A DNA stretch of 64,000 nucleotides, from assembly GCF_002160015.1 (NCBI RefSeq), contig NZ_NFJT01000006.1, forward strand, positions 1 to 64,000, in the 5' to 3' direction. Positions 8,217 to 16,012 of this stretch are shown here, piece after piece. A program made the position numbers and the translations under genes. Under the pieces are notes generated by a model that saw only the letters and a program-made list of their open reading frames with translations, had not been told where the DNA came from and did not search any database. How positions within the stretch are numbered: position 1 is the stretch's first letter; the number at the start of each line of letters is the position of its first letter. The stretch is from Anaerofilum sp. An201. Lineage in GTDB: Bacteria; Bacillota; Clostridia; Oscillospirales; Ruminococcaceae.

Positions 8217-8252
8217 AAAACGCCGCTTCCCGGCCGGGAAGCGGCGTTTTGC
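8217..8252 (+). terminator. Terminator after the GIY-YIG/GNAT gene
   Basis: AAAACGCCGCTTCCCGG pairs with its complement (8217-8250), with A- and T-runs on both sides; it could work in both directions. Confidence 0.85.
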
Positions 8253-8288
8253 CTGCTGGGACGTTGTATTTGCGGGGGAGAACGGAAC

Positions 8289-8436
8289 GCCTTCCCCTGG
8301 CAGGGGAAGGTGCCCCCGTAAGGGGGCGGATGAGGTCGGGTCTGTCCTCCTTCCTCCGCGCCATCCCCGGCGCAAAGGGGCAAGCTCTCCCCTCATCAGT
8401 CAGGCTGCGCCTGACAGCTTCCCCCCAGGGGGAAGC
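8289..8436. repeat. Composite inverted-end repeat element, copy 2
   Basis: Left end 8289-8343 (GCCTTCCCC-N5-GGGGAAGG hairpin then GGATGAGG) and inverted right end 8384-8436 (CTCATCAG ... GGGGGAAGCC). It lies between the convergent genes at 8215 and 8476. Confidence 0.85.
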
Positions 8437-8475
8437 CGACGGCGCGGGAGGCTGAAGCCGCCTTTGGGAAAAAGC

Positions 8476-9117
8476 TCACTCGATGCGCACCTGCACCCCG
8501 CGCAGAATCACCGACACCTGCACCGGCCGGTCGGTGTCGTTCTGCATCGTGAGCCCCACGCGGTACCACGCGCCCTTCTCCACCTTCAGCCCCATCTGGA
8601 TGCCGGGGGTGATGTAGGCGGACACCGTCTCGCCGCCGTCCACCGGCGTCAGCACCGCCTCGGCGTCGCCCAGCCCTTCGCCCGGGCGGACGTAGACGGT
8701 GCTCTGCCGCGGACAGACCTCGGTGTCGGAATACACCGCCGCCGTGCTCCCGGCCGGGACGGTGATGTCGATGCGGTGGTCCTGCAGCGGGTTCGTCAGC
8801 ACGCTCGCCGCCAGCAGGCCGCCCAGCGCCAGCGCCAGCACCAGGCACCCGATCTGCAGCGCGGCTGTCAGGCGCGGGCGGCGCGCCAGCACCATCCCCG
8901 CCACCACCGCCGTCACGAAGCCCAGCATGCAGACCGGCAGCGCGATCACCTGCGCCCAGGTCAGCCAGGCGGGCAGATACCGGGCCGGCTGGCTGTCGGC
9001 CAGCGCGATGCCGCGCCCCAGCCGCCAGAGAAAGCCCGCCGCCAGCAGCGCGAAACAGGCCATCAGCAGGGCGGTCCGTCCCGCCGTGCGCAGCGGGGAG
9101 CCGGTTTTTCGGTCCAT
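8476..9117 (-). CDS. Hypothetical membrane protein, last gene of the DUF2975 operon
   Basis: A 213-residue protein with three hydrophobic helices in the first 110 residues (about 15-35, 53-75 and 85-105), then an extracytoplasmic-looking beta-rich domain of 100 residues (PAGSTAAVYSDTEVCPRQS ... VILRGVQVRIE). No family is recognised. It starts 22 bases behind the DUF4173-like gene with a GGAAAGGAGG ribosome site, so it is part of the same leftward operon. Its job may be tied to the larger membrane protein; this is inference from position only. Confidence 0.75.
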   Translation of the reverse strand: MDRKTGSPLRTAGRTALLMACFALLAAGFLWRLGRGIALADSQPARYLPAWLTWAQVIALPVCMLGFVTAVVAGMVLARRPRLTAALQIGCLVLALALGGLLAASVLTNPLQDHRIDITVPAGSTAAVYSDTEVCPRQSTVYVRPGEGLGDAEAVLTPVDGGETVSAYITPGIQMGLKVEKGAWYRVGLTMQNDTDRPVQVSVILRGVQVRIE

Positions 9118-9139
9118 AAAAGTGCCTCCTTTCCCGGCC

Positions 9140-10486
9140 TCAGGCCATCCAGCCGAGCGGTACGAAGCAGATCGCGCAGAACAGCGCCGCCGCCGTGAGG
9201 ATCGCCCAGCGCACCGCCCGCCGCGGACGCAGCAGGGTGGCCAGCGCCAGCGCCGACCAGATGGCCGTCACCGCGATGCCGTACCCGGCCAGCAGCCGCT
9301 TGCCGGTGAGCCCAAAGCGCAGATACACCGCCAGCTCGCTGCCGGCCAGCGCCGCAAAGACGAGGTTTGCCGCGCACAGCGCCAGCCCCAGCGCCCGCAG
9401 CGGCTTCACCTGGCGCAGCGGGCGGCGGTTCAGCTTGGACGCCGCCGCCAGCACCGCCAGGTTCAGCCCGGCCACCACGCACAGCTGGAAAAATCCCTCC
9501 CGCGCGCTTTCGGCCGCGGCCGCCGCGTCGGGCAGGGCGCCCTGCACCAGCCCCAGCACGCTGCCCAGACGCACCGCGAAGAACAGCAGATACAGCCCGC
9601 AGAACATCGCCAGCACGGTGGCGGTTGCCGCGCCCGGCACGAACCGCAGCGGCTGCATCCCGGCCTCCATGCCGCGCAGTGTGATGGGATTTTGGCTTTG
9701 GCGGCAGCAGCCCAGCAGCAGACCCGACAGCCAGCATCCGCACAGCAGCCAGACCGTCAGCCGCCAGCCGTCCGGCAGGAAGGTGAACAGGTGCTCGAAC
9801 CAGTGCACCAGCCCCCACGCCATCTGCCCGAAGGCGGGGTCGGCGCCGGCCAGCAGCTTGGCCGCCCACACCAGCACCGGCAGCGCGAACACCGCCCCCA
9901 GCACCACCGCCAGCAGCGTTTTGCCGGTGCCCTTTTTGCGCGGCCACCGCCGCAGAATCCATCCGCCGATGGCTGCGATCCAGCCCACAAAATTGCCGAA
10001 CGGCAGCACCACAAAGCCCCACAGCAGCTCCACCGGGGTCAGCGCACCGGTGCCCTCCTGCACCGCTCCCAGACGGCACATCGCCCAGTATACCGCCGCG
10101 CAGTGCAGCAGCACTCCCGGCAGCGGTCCGATCCAGTACAGCGCGGTGTGTCCGCCCGCAAGATGCGCGACCGCCAGCGCCGCCGTCACCGCCAGCCAGA
10201 AGCCGGTGTCTTTGGCCGCTTTGCGGTGGGTGCAGCGCGCCCAGATCTCCACGCTGCCCACAAACAGCAGCGCGAACAGCGAAATTCCGATCTGACCGCA
10301 CTGGCTGTACCGGCTGAAGAAATCCCCCAGCCAGACGTAGTTGTTCAGCATTGTTTCCACATACATAACGCCCAGCGCCAGCCCGATGCCCGCCAGTGTG
10401 GCGTAGCTTCCGGTGCGGGGAAGGCTGTTTTTGGGTGCACTTGAACAGAGGGTGCTGTTTGCGCCCTCAAATTTATTGTTTTCCAT
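9140..10486 (-). CDS. DUF4173-like polytopic membrane protein
   Basis: A 448-residue membrane protein with around ten hydrophobic helices. The segment GQIGISLFALLFVGSVEIWAR near residue 65 (read in two parts) and the AREGFFQLCVVAGLNLAVL segment near residue 330 resemble DUF4173/DUF4153 proteins, which have no known function. The assignment is from memory of the family pattern, not a search. The start follows AGGAG by eight bases. It lies 34 bases behind the HTH gene and 22 bases before the next membrane protein, inside a four-gene operon with DUF2975 and a Cro/CI-type regulator. Confidence 0.7.
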   Translation of the reverse strand: MENNKFEGANSTLCSSAPKNSLPRTGSYATLAGIGLALGVMYVETMLNNYVWLGDFFSRYSQCGQIGISLFALLFVGSVEIWARCTHRKAAKDTGFWLAVTAALAVAHLAGGHTALYWIGPLPGVLLHCAAVYWAMCRLGAVQEGTGALTPVELLWGFVVLPFGNFVGWIAAIGGWILRRWPRKKGTGKTLLAVVLGAVFALPVLVWAAKLLAGADPAFGQMAWGLVHWFEHLFTFLPDGWRLTVWLLCGCWLSGLLLGCCRQSQNPITLRGMEAGMQPLRFVPGAATATVLAMFCGLYLLFFAVRLGSVLGLVQGALPDAAAAAESAREGFFQLCVVAGLNLAVLAAASKLNRRPLRQVKPLRALGLALCAANLVFAALAGSELAVYLRFGLTGKRLLAGYGIAVTAIWSALALATLLRPRRAVRWAILTAAALFCAICFVPLGWMA

Positions 10487-10520
10487 TGTCAGTTCTCCTG
10501 TCGTAAAAGCTGCGCCCGGA

Positions 10521-10733
10521 TTATTCCGGGTCGGGTTCGTATTCCAGAAGGTCGGCCGGCTGGCAGTCCAGCGCCCGGCAGAGCGCCGCCAGCGTGGAGA
10601 ACCGCACCGCCTTTGCCTTGTTGTTTTTCAAAATGGACAGATTGGCGGGCGTGATGCCCACACGGTCGGCCAGTTCGCCGGCGGTGATCTTCCGCTTCGC
10701 CATCATCACATCCAGGTTCACGACGATGCCCAT
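10521..10733 (-). CDS. Small Cro/CI-type HTH regulator (YozG-like)
   Basis: A 70-residue DNA-binding protein made almost only of one helix-turn-helix (KITAGELADRVGITPANLSI, then RFSTLAALCRALDCQPADLL). This size and the RFSTL/LCxALxCQPxDLL pattern are typical of the HTH_26 regulators that sit beside DUF2975 membrane proteins. It probably controls its own operon; a cluster of TTATCGA-type sites in the promoter region at 11253-11290 is a candidate target. Confidence 0.9.
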   Translation of the reverse strand: MGIVVNLDVMMAKRKITAGELADRVGITPANLSILKNNKAKAVRFSTLAALCRALDCQPADLLEYEPDPE

Positions 10734-10748
10734 GTGATCACCCTCTCT

Positions 10749-11201
10749 TTATATGGTATAGTCGGCGTCGTCCTGCAGGATGATGGCCTGTTCAAACACG
10801 TTTTTCACCACCCGCACGATCAGCGCCATGAATCCCGCCAGCACAGCCACCAGCAGAAACGGCAGATAGTACAGCCCGCTGGCCAGACAGATGCCCGCCG
10901 CCGCGATGCAGCACCAGCTCACCCCGCGCAGATAGGCCGCGTTCTGCGGGATGAACACCCTGCCCTTCTGCAGGTTGCCCAGCAGCTGCCACAGCAGCCA
11001 CAGCACCGCCAGCGCAGGGGGCACCGCCGCATAGATGCTCACCAGCAGGAAGTGCTCCCGCCCCAGCAGCATCGCCCGGCTGAACTTCACAAACCAGTCC
11101 ACCACCCACGGCGCCGTCAGCGCCAGCGCCGCCACCGTCAGCGCAAACAGCGCCACGCACACCTTGGAAAGCCGAATGCTGTATTTCTCGTTCCATTTCA
11201 T
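10749..11201 (-). CDS. DUF2975 membrane protein
   Basis: A 150-residue protein with four hydrophobic helices (about residues 14-34, 47-68, 90-106 and 108-130) and the family's LQKGRVFIPQNAAYLR motif between helices two and three. DUF2975 proteins occur next to small HTH regulators across clostridia; a sensing or anti-regulator role has been proposed but is not proven. It is the first gene of the operon, with GGGGAGG ten bases before the ATG and a strong promoter upstream. Confidence 0.88.
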   Translation of the reverse strand: MKWNEKYSIRLSKVCVALFALTVAALALTAPWVVDWFVKFSRAMLLGREHFLLVSIYAAVPPALAVLWLLWQLLGNLQKGRVFIPQNAAYLRGVSWCCIAAAGICLASGLYYLPFLLVAVLAGFMALIVRVVKNVFEQAIILQDDADYTI

Positions 11202-11237
11202 GGCAGATTGCCTCCCCTTGTGTTTCTGTTTGGCCCC

Positions 11238-11266
11238 AGTATACCATGTGCCTTATCGAATTGCAA
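11238..11266 (-). promoter_or_regulatory. Promoter of the DUF2975 operon
   Basis: On the minus strand: TTGCAA (11266-11261), 17-base spacer, TATACT (11243-11238). TTATCGAA-type motifs at 11253-11260, 11274-11279 and 11284-11290 lie in and upstream of it. Confidence 0.8.
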
Positions 11267-11315
11267 GAGTTTTTTATCGTTTTTCGATAAAGAAATATTG
11301 TTTTTCAAATTTCAT

Positions 11316-11344
11316 TTGCCATTTTGCGCGTTTGCCTGTACAAT
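11316..11344 (+). promoter_or_regulatory. Promoter of the sortase gene
   Basis: TTGCCA (11316-11321), 17-base spacer, TACAAT (11339-11344). The divergent DUF2975 promoter starts about 50 bases away, so one regulator could affect both. Confidence 0.75.
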
Positions 11345-11394
11345 AGGAGAAAACGCCTGTTTTGCACAGAGGCGAAGCAAGGGAGCGGTTGCAA

Positions 11395-12159
11395 GTGAAA
11401 GCCAAAAAGATCCTGTACTGGGTGGCGCTGCTGGGATGCATCGGCTGCGCGGTGGTGTGCGCGGTGCTGCTGGGGCAGTATTTCTGGCGCGGATACACCG
11501 AGCAGAACGCGCTGGACAAGCTGGCCATCCAGGTGACCCAGCCGGAATCGGGCGAGCCGCCGGTGTCGCGCCTGGAGGGATACAAAAAGCTGGCCGAGCA
11601 GAACGGCGATATGGTGGGCTGGATCTCCATCGACGGCACCCACATCAACTACCCGGTGATGCACACCCCCGACGAGCCGGAGCGGTATCTGCATCTGGGC
11701 TTCGACAAGCAGTATGCCTACAGCGGCCTGCCCTTCATCGAGGCGAACTGCAAGCTGGACCCCCCCAGCACCCACATCATGATCTACAGCCACAACATGA
11801 AGAACAAGACCATGTTTGCCGACATCATGAACTACCGTGACCAGGAATTCTACGAGAACCACCCCACCATCCGGTTCGACACCCTGAACGCCGAGCAGGA
11901 ATATGAGGTGGTGGCCTCCTACTACGCCAGCGCCGCCGAGCCGTCCGAGGGCGAGTTCTGCTTCTGGAAGATGATCGAGCCGGAGAGCGAGGAGGCCTTC
12001 GACACCTACATCAGCCAGATGATCCGCAAGAGCGCCGTGGTGACGAATGTGGTGCCCAAATACGGCGACAAGCTGATCTCGCTGGTCACCTGCACCAACG
12101 GTCCGGCCGACGAGCGCTTCGTGGTCACCGCCCGCCTGGTGACCGACGCGGCCGAATAA
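11395..12159 (+). CDS. srtB: Class B sortase
   Basis: A 254-residue membrane-anchored cysteine transpeptidase that attaches sorting-signal proteins to peptidoglycan or polymerises them. One N-terminal helix (ILYWVALLGCIGCAVVCAVL) anchors it outside the membrane. The catalytic triad is visible: His133 in IYSHNM, Cys233 in LVTCTNG and Arg241 in DERFVV. VGWISIDGTHINYPV and YLHLGFDKQYAYSGLPFI are typical class B segments. The GTG at 11395 was chosen because AGGGAG lies nine bases before it; an in-frame TTG at 11362 has no ribosome site. No LPXTG-like substrate is encoded nearby, so its targets are elsewhere. Confidence 0.93.
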   Translation: MKAKKILYWVALLGCIGCAVVCAVLLGQYFWRGYTEQNALDKLAIQVTQPESGEPPVSRLEGYKKLAEQNGDMVGWISIDGTHINYPVMHTPDEPERYLHLGFDKQYAYSGLPFIEANCKLDPPSTHIMIYSHNMKNKTMFADIMNYRDQEFYENHPTIRFDTLNAEQEYEVVASYYASAAEPSEGEFCFWKMIEPESEEAFDTYISQMIRKSAVVTNVVPKYGDKLISLVTCTNGPADERFVVTARLVTDAAE

Positions 12160-12187
12160 ACGCATCTCTCTTGCATACTGCGCGCAT

Positions 12188-12237
12188 AAAAACCGCCGTT
12201 TTGTCTCCCAATCGGGGGCAAAGCGGCGGTTTTGTGC
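12188..12237 (+). terminator. Terminator of the sortase gene
   Basis: AAAAACCGCCGTTTTG and CAAAGCGGCGGTTTT pair around a 15-base loop; a T-run follows. Confidence 0.85.
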
Positions 12238-12248
12238 ATTTTTACCCA

Positions 12249-12277
12249 TTGTCAAGCGGGCGCGCGGGGATTACAAT
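12249..12277 (+). promoter_or_regulatory. Promoter of the branched-chain aminotransferase gene
   Basis: TTGTCA (12249-12254), 17-base spacer, TACAAT (12272-12277), 49 bases before the ATG. Confidence 0.8.
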
Positions 12278-12326
12278 AGGGGAAAAGCGCCGGTTTGTTT
12301 CCGGCCAAGGGAAAGAGTGAGAAAGT

Positions 12327-13391
12327 ATGGAAATCCGCATCGAACGCACGACCGCCCCCAAGGCAAAGCCCGCCGACGAAACGGCGCTGGGGTTCGGCAA
12401 TCTCTTCACCGACCACATGTTCGTGATGGACTACACCGAGGGCAAAGGCTGGCACGACGCCCGCATCGTGCCCTATGCGCCGCTGGTGCTGGACCCGGCC
12501 GCGCTGGTGTTCCACTATGCGCAGGAGTGTTTCGAGGGCATGAAGGCCTACCGCCGTGCCGACGGCAAGGTGCAGCTGTTCCGCCCCGAAAAGAACGCCG
12601 CCCGCATGCAGAGCACCCACCAGCGCCTGTGCATCCCCGAGATCCCGGTGGAGGATTTCGTCCAGGCGGTGCGCGCGCTGGTGCAGGTGGACGAGGCGTG
12701 GGTGCCCCACACCGACGGCACCAGCCTGTACCTGCGCCCCTTCACCATCGCCACCGAGGCGGTGCTGGGCGTGAAGGCGTCGGCCCGGTACCAGTTCATC
12801 GTCATCGCCTCCCCCTCCGGCGCCTACTACGCCGAGGGCATCAACCCGGTGCGCATCTACGTGGAGGACGAGTATGTCCGCGCCGCCCCGGGCGGCACCG
12901 GCTACATCAAGTGCGGCGGCAACTACGCGGCCAGCATCATCGCCAGCGAGAAGGCCCACCAGCTGGGCTTCAGCCAGGTGCTGTGGCTGGACGGCGTCGA
13001 GCGCAAATATGTGGAGGAGGTGGGCAGCATGAACATCTTCTTCAAGATCGACGGCCAGATCTACACCGCCGCCACGGTGGGCACCGTGCTGCCGGGCATC
13101 ACCCGCATGAGCTGCATCGAGCTGCTGCGCGACTGGGGCTACACCGTGAACGAGGGGCGCCTGGCCATCGCCGACGTGATGGCCGCCGCCCGCGACGGCA
13201 AGCTGGAGGAAGTGTTCGGCACCGGCACCGCGGCTGTCATCAGCCCGGTGGGCGAGCTGGTGTATGAGGGCGAGAGCGCCCACATCAACGGCGGCCAGAT
13301 CGGCCCGGTCACCCAGAAGCTGTACGACACCCTCACCGGCATCCAGTGGGGACGCCTGCCCGATGACCGTGGCTGGACCCAGGAGATCTGA
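12327..13391 (+). CDS. ilvE: Branched-chain amino-acid aminotransferase
   Basis: A 354-residue PLP enzyme of class IV that interconverts Leu, Ile and Val with their 2-oxo acids, using glutamate/2-oxoglutarate. The N-terminal GFGNLFTDHMFVMDY and HYAQECFEGMKAYR segments are typical of the longer IlvE type. GTGYIKCGGNYAAS holds the lysine (residue 195) expected to carry PLP, and FGTGTAAVISPVGEL near the end binds the cofactor phosphate. Length is normal. It has its own promoter, and a terminator follows, so it is monocistronic. No leader peptide or T-box was seen before it. Confidence 0.95.
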   Translation: MEIRIERTTAPKAKPADETALGFGNLFTDHMFVMDYTEGKGWHDARIVPYAPLVLDPAALVFHYAQECFEGMKAYRRADGKVQLFRPEKNAARMQSTHQRLCIPEIPVEDFVQAVRALVQVDEAWVPHTDGTSLYLRPFTIATEAVLGVKASARYQFIVIASPSGAYYAEGINPVRIYVEDEYVRAAPGGTGYIKCGGNYAASIIASEKAHQLGFSQVLWLDGVERKYVEEVGSMNIFFKIDGQIYTAATVGTVLPGITRMSCIELLRDWGYTVNEGRLAIADVMAAARDGKLEEVFGTGTAAVISPVGELVYEGESAHINGGQIGPVTQKLYDTLTGIQWGRLPDDRGWTQEI

Positions 13392-13405
13392 TTTCGCAAC
13401 CCATC

Positions 13406-13437
13406 GCCCCGGCGCATGCAGCCGGGGCCTTTTTGCA
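13406..13437 (+). terminator. Terminator of ilvE
   Basis: GCCCCGGC and GCCGGGGC pair around GCATGCA, followed by TTTTT. Confidence 0.85.
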
Positions 13438-13453
13438 GACAGAGGAGGACGCT

Positions 13454-13879
13454 ATGATCCACAACACACACCTCACCGTGCGCTATGCCGAGACCGACCG
13501 CATGGGCATCACCCACCACGCCAACTATCTGGTGTGGTACGAGCAGGCGCGCACCGAGTTCACCCGGATGCTGGGCACCAGCTACGGCCAGATCGAGGAG
13601 AAGGGCCTGCTGTCGCCGCTTTTGGAGATCGAGACGAAGTATCTGCTGCCCTGCACCTACGAGGACGAGATCACGGTGGAATGCCGCCTGGTGAAGGCGA
13701 CGGCGGCGCAGATGGAATTCTGCTACCGGGTGTTCAAGAAGGGAGAGGAAAAGCCGATCAACACCGGGCGCAGCCGCCACGCCTGGGTGGACAAGGACAC
13801 CTTCCGCCCGGCCAGCCTGAAAAAGCGGGCGCCGGAGCTGTTCGCGGCCCTGGTCGCCGCGGTGGAGCCGGAGGAATAA
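13454..13879 (+). CDS. Acyl-CoA thioesterase of the 4HBT/YbgC type
   Basis: A 141-residue hotdog-fold thioesterase. The N-terminus has the YbgC-type active-site stretch YAETDRMGITHHANYLVWYE, with Asp15 as the likely catalytic residue, and the fold continues with LEIETKYLLPCTYEDEI. It would hydrolyse a short or medium acyl-CoA in the cytoplasm; the substrate is not predictable. The ATG at 13454 follows GAGGAGG. The gene lies behind the ilvE terminator with no clear promoter of its own, so some read-through from ilvE is possible. Confidence 0.88.
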   Translation: MIHNTHLTVRYAETDRMGITHHANYLVWYEQARTEFTRMLGTSYGQIEEKGLLSPLLEIETKYLLPCTYEDEITVECRLVKATAAQMEFCYRVFKKGEEKPINTGRSRHAWVDKDTFRPASLKKRAPELFAALVAAVEPEE

Positions 13880-13881
13880 AA

Positions 13882-13975
13882 GGGCTTTTCCCAGAGGGAA
13901 GCCGACGGTACGGCAAGCCTTCCCCCGGCGGGGGAAGGTGCCCCGGAACGGGGCGGATGAGGGGGAGTCTTTCCC
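13882..13975 (+). repeat. Single end of the interspersed repeat, copy 3
   Basis: A half hairpin (GGCTTTTCCCAGAGGGAAGCC) broken by the linker GACGGTACGG, then a complete plus-oriented end (13916-13975: GCCTTCCCCC-N3-GGGGGAAGG, GC hairpin, GGATGAGGGGGAGTC). No inverted partner follows. Confidence 0.75.
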
Positions 13976-14017
13976 TGTTCCTCTTTCTTCCCATCTTCCC
14001 CGCAACTCAAAATGAAC

Positions 14018-14056
14018 AAAAGCGCGCGGGAACCGGCCGGCTCCCGCGCGCTTTGT
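14018..14056. terminator. Bidirectional terminator between thioesterase and AIM24 genes
   Basis: AAAGCGCGCGGGA...TCCCGCGCGCTTT stem with A/T-rich flanks on both sides, between convergent genes. Confidence 0.85.
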
Positions 14057-14070
14057 GTTTGTATGGAAGA

Positions 14071-14841
14071 TCAGGCCAGGCCGCTGCGGACCGGCGCCAG
14101 CAGCACCTTGCCGGTGCCGCGGTATACGTTCACCAGCCCTTCGCCCGACGCCGCCGAACCCAGCAGCGTCTTGCCGGAGCGCTCCACCGTGAAGTCCAGC
14201 GTGCCGCTCCAGGCGATGGCCATGTTGCCGTCCACCTTGAGCACATCGTTCTCCAGCACGATCTCGATCAGCTCCTCCTTGGGGCAGTCGGATTCCAGGC
14301 AGACCACGCCGCTGCCGGTGATGCCCAGGTTGAACAGCCCTTCGCCGCCCGCCACCGCGCTGGACAGGTTCGAGCGCATCACGGCCTTGTGTTTCAGGCC
14401 CGCCTCACAGGCCAGGAACAGCCCGTCGTCCAACACGACCGAGCCGTTCCATTCGGCCACATTCAGCAGGATGATGTGCTTGTAGGTGGGCTCCAGCACC
14501 AGCGTGCCGGTGCCGGTGTATTCGGGCTTGATGGCGGACTCGCCGGTCACCTTGCCGCGCATTGCCTTGCCCAGAAAATCGCCCACCCCTTTCAGGCCGG
14601 TGGTGGCGTTCACATTGCCCACCGTCCACTGCATCGCGCCGGCCTGCACCGTGATGGGCGAACGCGCCACATCGCACACCACCTGCCGCTTGCGCACGTT
14701 CATCTCGTTGCAGAAATAGGCCGCCTGCGCGTTGCCGGGGGAAACGCTCAGGTCGCGCTGGTATTCGATGACGGTAAAGGCGCCCTGCTGGTCCAGCACG
14801 CGGATGTCGTCGTTGTCGGTGAAATTGCGGATCTGGTACAT
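14071..14841 (-). CDS. AIM24-family protein
   Basis: A 256-residue beta-helical protein of the AIM24 family (TIGR00266 type). It lacks membrane segments and is rich in Gly/Val turns; recognisable pieces are MYQIRNFTDNDDIRVL, GAMQWTVGNV, GTGTLVLEPTYKHI, GEGLFNLGITGSGVV and a final GSAASGEGLVNVYRGTGKVLLAP. Yeast AIM24 is mitochondrial; the bacterial function is unknown. The ATG at 14841 was chosen because the alternative at 14853 abuts the GAAGGG ribosome site; this leaves a 12-base spacer. It has its own promoter and appears to stand alone. Confidence 0.88.
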   Translation of the reverse strand: MYQIRNFTDNDDIRVLDQQGAFTVIEYQRDLSVSPGNAQAAYFCNEMNVRKRQVVCDVARSPITVQAGAMQWTVGNVNATTGLKGVGDFLGKAMRGKVTGESAIKPEYTGTGTLVLEPTYKHIILLNVAEWNGSVVLDDGLFLACEAGLKHKAVMRSNLSSAVAGGEGLFNLGITGSGVVCLESDCPKEELIEIVLENDVLKVDGNMAIAWSGTLDFTVERSGKTLLGSAASGEGLVNVYRGTGKVLLAPVRSGLA

Positions 14842-14892
14842 ATTCGCTCTCATCCCTTCTTTTGTGAAAGATCGGCCGATGCGGCCGCTTCC

Positions 14893-14922
14893 ATTATAGC
14901 GCCGGGGCGCACCGGAATGCAA
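14893..14922 (-). promoter_or_regulatory. Promoter of the AIM24 gene
   Basis: On the minus strand: TTGCAT (14922-14917), 18-base spacer, TATAAT (14898-14893). Confidence 0.78.
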
Positions 14923-15031
14923 CCGCGCGGGCGGCTTTTGTGAAACTGCCCATCCGATTTGTGAAAATCCACATATAACGGCAAAATTTTTGCACGCAAC
15001 CGCCAGTTGACAAAACGCGCCCGGCGGTTGG

Positions 15032-15061
15032 TTGCGCCCAAAAGACCGCCGGTGGTATACT
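15032..15061 (+). promoter_or_regulatory. Promoter of the HTH/pentad-repeat gene
   Basis: TTGCGC (15032-15037), 18-base spacer, TATACT (15056-15061). A perfect TTGACA lies further upstream at 15007-15012 without a matching -10 box. Confidence 0.65.
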
Positions 15062-15093
15062 CGTAGCAGCAAACTGAAAAGGAGCGAAGCAAG

Positions 15094-15915
15094 ATGGAAC
15101 AACTCAACGAGCGCCTGGCCTGTCTGCGCCGCCGGGCGGGATATTCGCAGGAGGGGCTGGCCGAGCGCCTGGGCATCTCGCGCCAGGCCGTGAGCAAATG
15201 GGAGAGCAGCCAGAGCCAGCCGGACATCGCGCGCCTGGTGCAGCTGAGCGAGCTGTATGAGGTGTCGCTGGACCAGCTGATCAAGGGCGCGCCTGCGCCC
15301 TCCCTGCCCGACGCCGCTCCCCAGACGCCCGGCGAGGCGGAGATCTGCCGCAGCTGTCCGTGGCGGGAGGTGCGGCGCACGGTGGACGAGGCCATCCGCG
15401 CGCGCCCCGACCACTGGGAATATGAATACAAGAGCCGCCGCACCCTGTGGGGGATGCCGCTGGTGCACATCCATCTGGCGCGCAACCGGCTGAACGTGCG
15501 GGCGCACGGCGTGCTGGCCATCGGCAACCGCGCCAGCGGGGTGGTGAGCATCGGTCTGCTCAGCCGCGGACTGCTCAGCTTTGGGCTGTTCAGTCTGGGG
15601 CTGGTAAGTGCCGGGGTGCTGAGCGCGGGTCTGATCGCACTGGGAAATGTAGCGTTGGGAGCGCTGGCGCTGGGCAACGTGGCGGTGGGTCTGGTGGCGT
15701 TCGGCAACATGGCGAGCGGCGCACTGCTGGCTGTCGGCAATCTGGTGCGGGGACGGGTGGCCATCGGCAACGCGGGCAGCGGCAGCGTGGCGCAGGTGAT
15801 CATCGGCGACGGTATGGCCAGCGAACTTCAGAAGGCGGCGGCCGAATCGGTGCTGGCGCAGCACTGCTCCTGGCTGCCCGGCTGGGCGGTGCGGATGCTG
15901 CTGGCGATGCTGTGA
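15094..15915 (+). CDS. HTH regulator with a C-terminal glycine-pentad repeat domain
   Basis: A 273-residue two-part protein. Residues 1-65 are a Cro/CI helix-turn-helix (YSQEGLAERLGISRQAVSKW). After a linker containing CRSC, a conserved YEYKSRRTLWGMPLVHIHLAR motif (read in two parts) introduces about 90 residues in which Gly recurs every fifth position, for example VSIGL-LSRGL-LSFGL-FSLGL, VALGA-LALGN-VAVGL-VAFGN. The HTH plus LWGMPLVHI plus Ala/Gly-rich tail arrangement is seen in other Firmicutes, where the tail is uncharacterised. The tail could form a beta-helix-like or membrane-attached structure; neither is shown. The gene has its own promoter and an AAAGGAG ribosome site. Confidence 0.85.
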   Translation: MEQLNERLACLRRRAGYSQEGLAERLGISRQAVSKWESSQSQPDIARLVQLSELYEVSLDQLIKGAPAPSLPDAAPQTPGEAEICRSCPWREVRRTVDEAIRARPDHWEYEYKSRRTLWGMPLVHIHLARNRLNVRAHGVLAIGNRASGVVSIGLLSRGLLSFGLFSLGLVSAGVLSAGLIALGNVALGALALGNVAVGLVAFGNMASGALLAVGNLVRGRVAIGNAGSGSVAQVIIGDGMASELQKAAAESVLAQHCSWLPGWAVRMLLAML

Positions 15916-15951
15916 ATGTTCCCCTGTTCCCTGCGCGGCGGCCGAAAAGGA

Positions 15952-15981
15952 TGGCAAACCCCTGCTTCGGCGTGCTATAAT
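15952..15981 (+). promoter_or_regulatory. Promoter of the PIG-V-like gene
   Basis: TGGCAA (15952-15957), 18-base spacer, TATAAT (15976-15981). Confidence 0.65.
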
Positions 15982-16012
15982 AGGAGCAAATGCCCGGTGG
16001 GGAGGAATTTTG

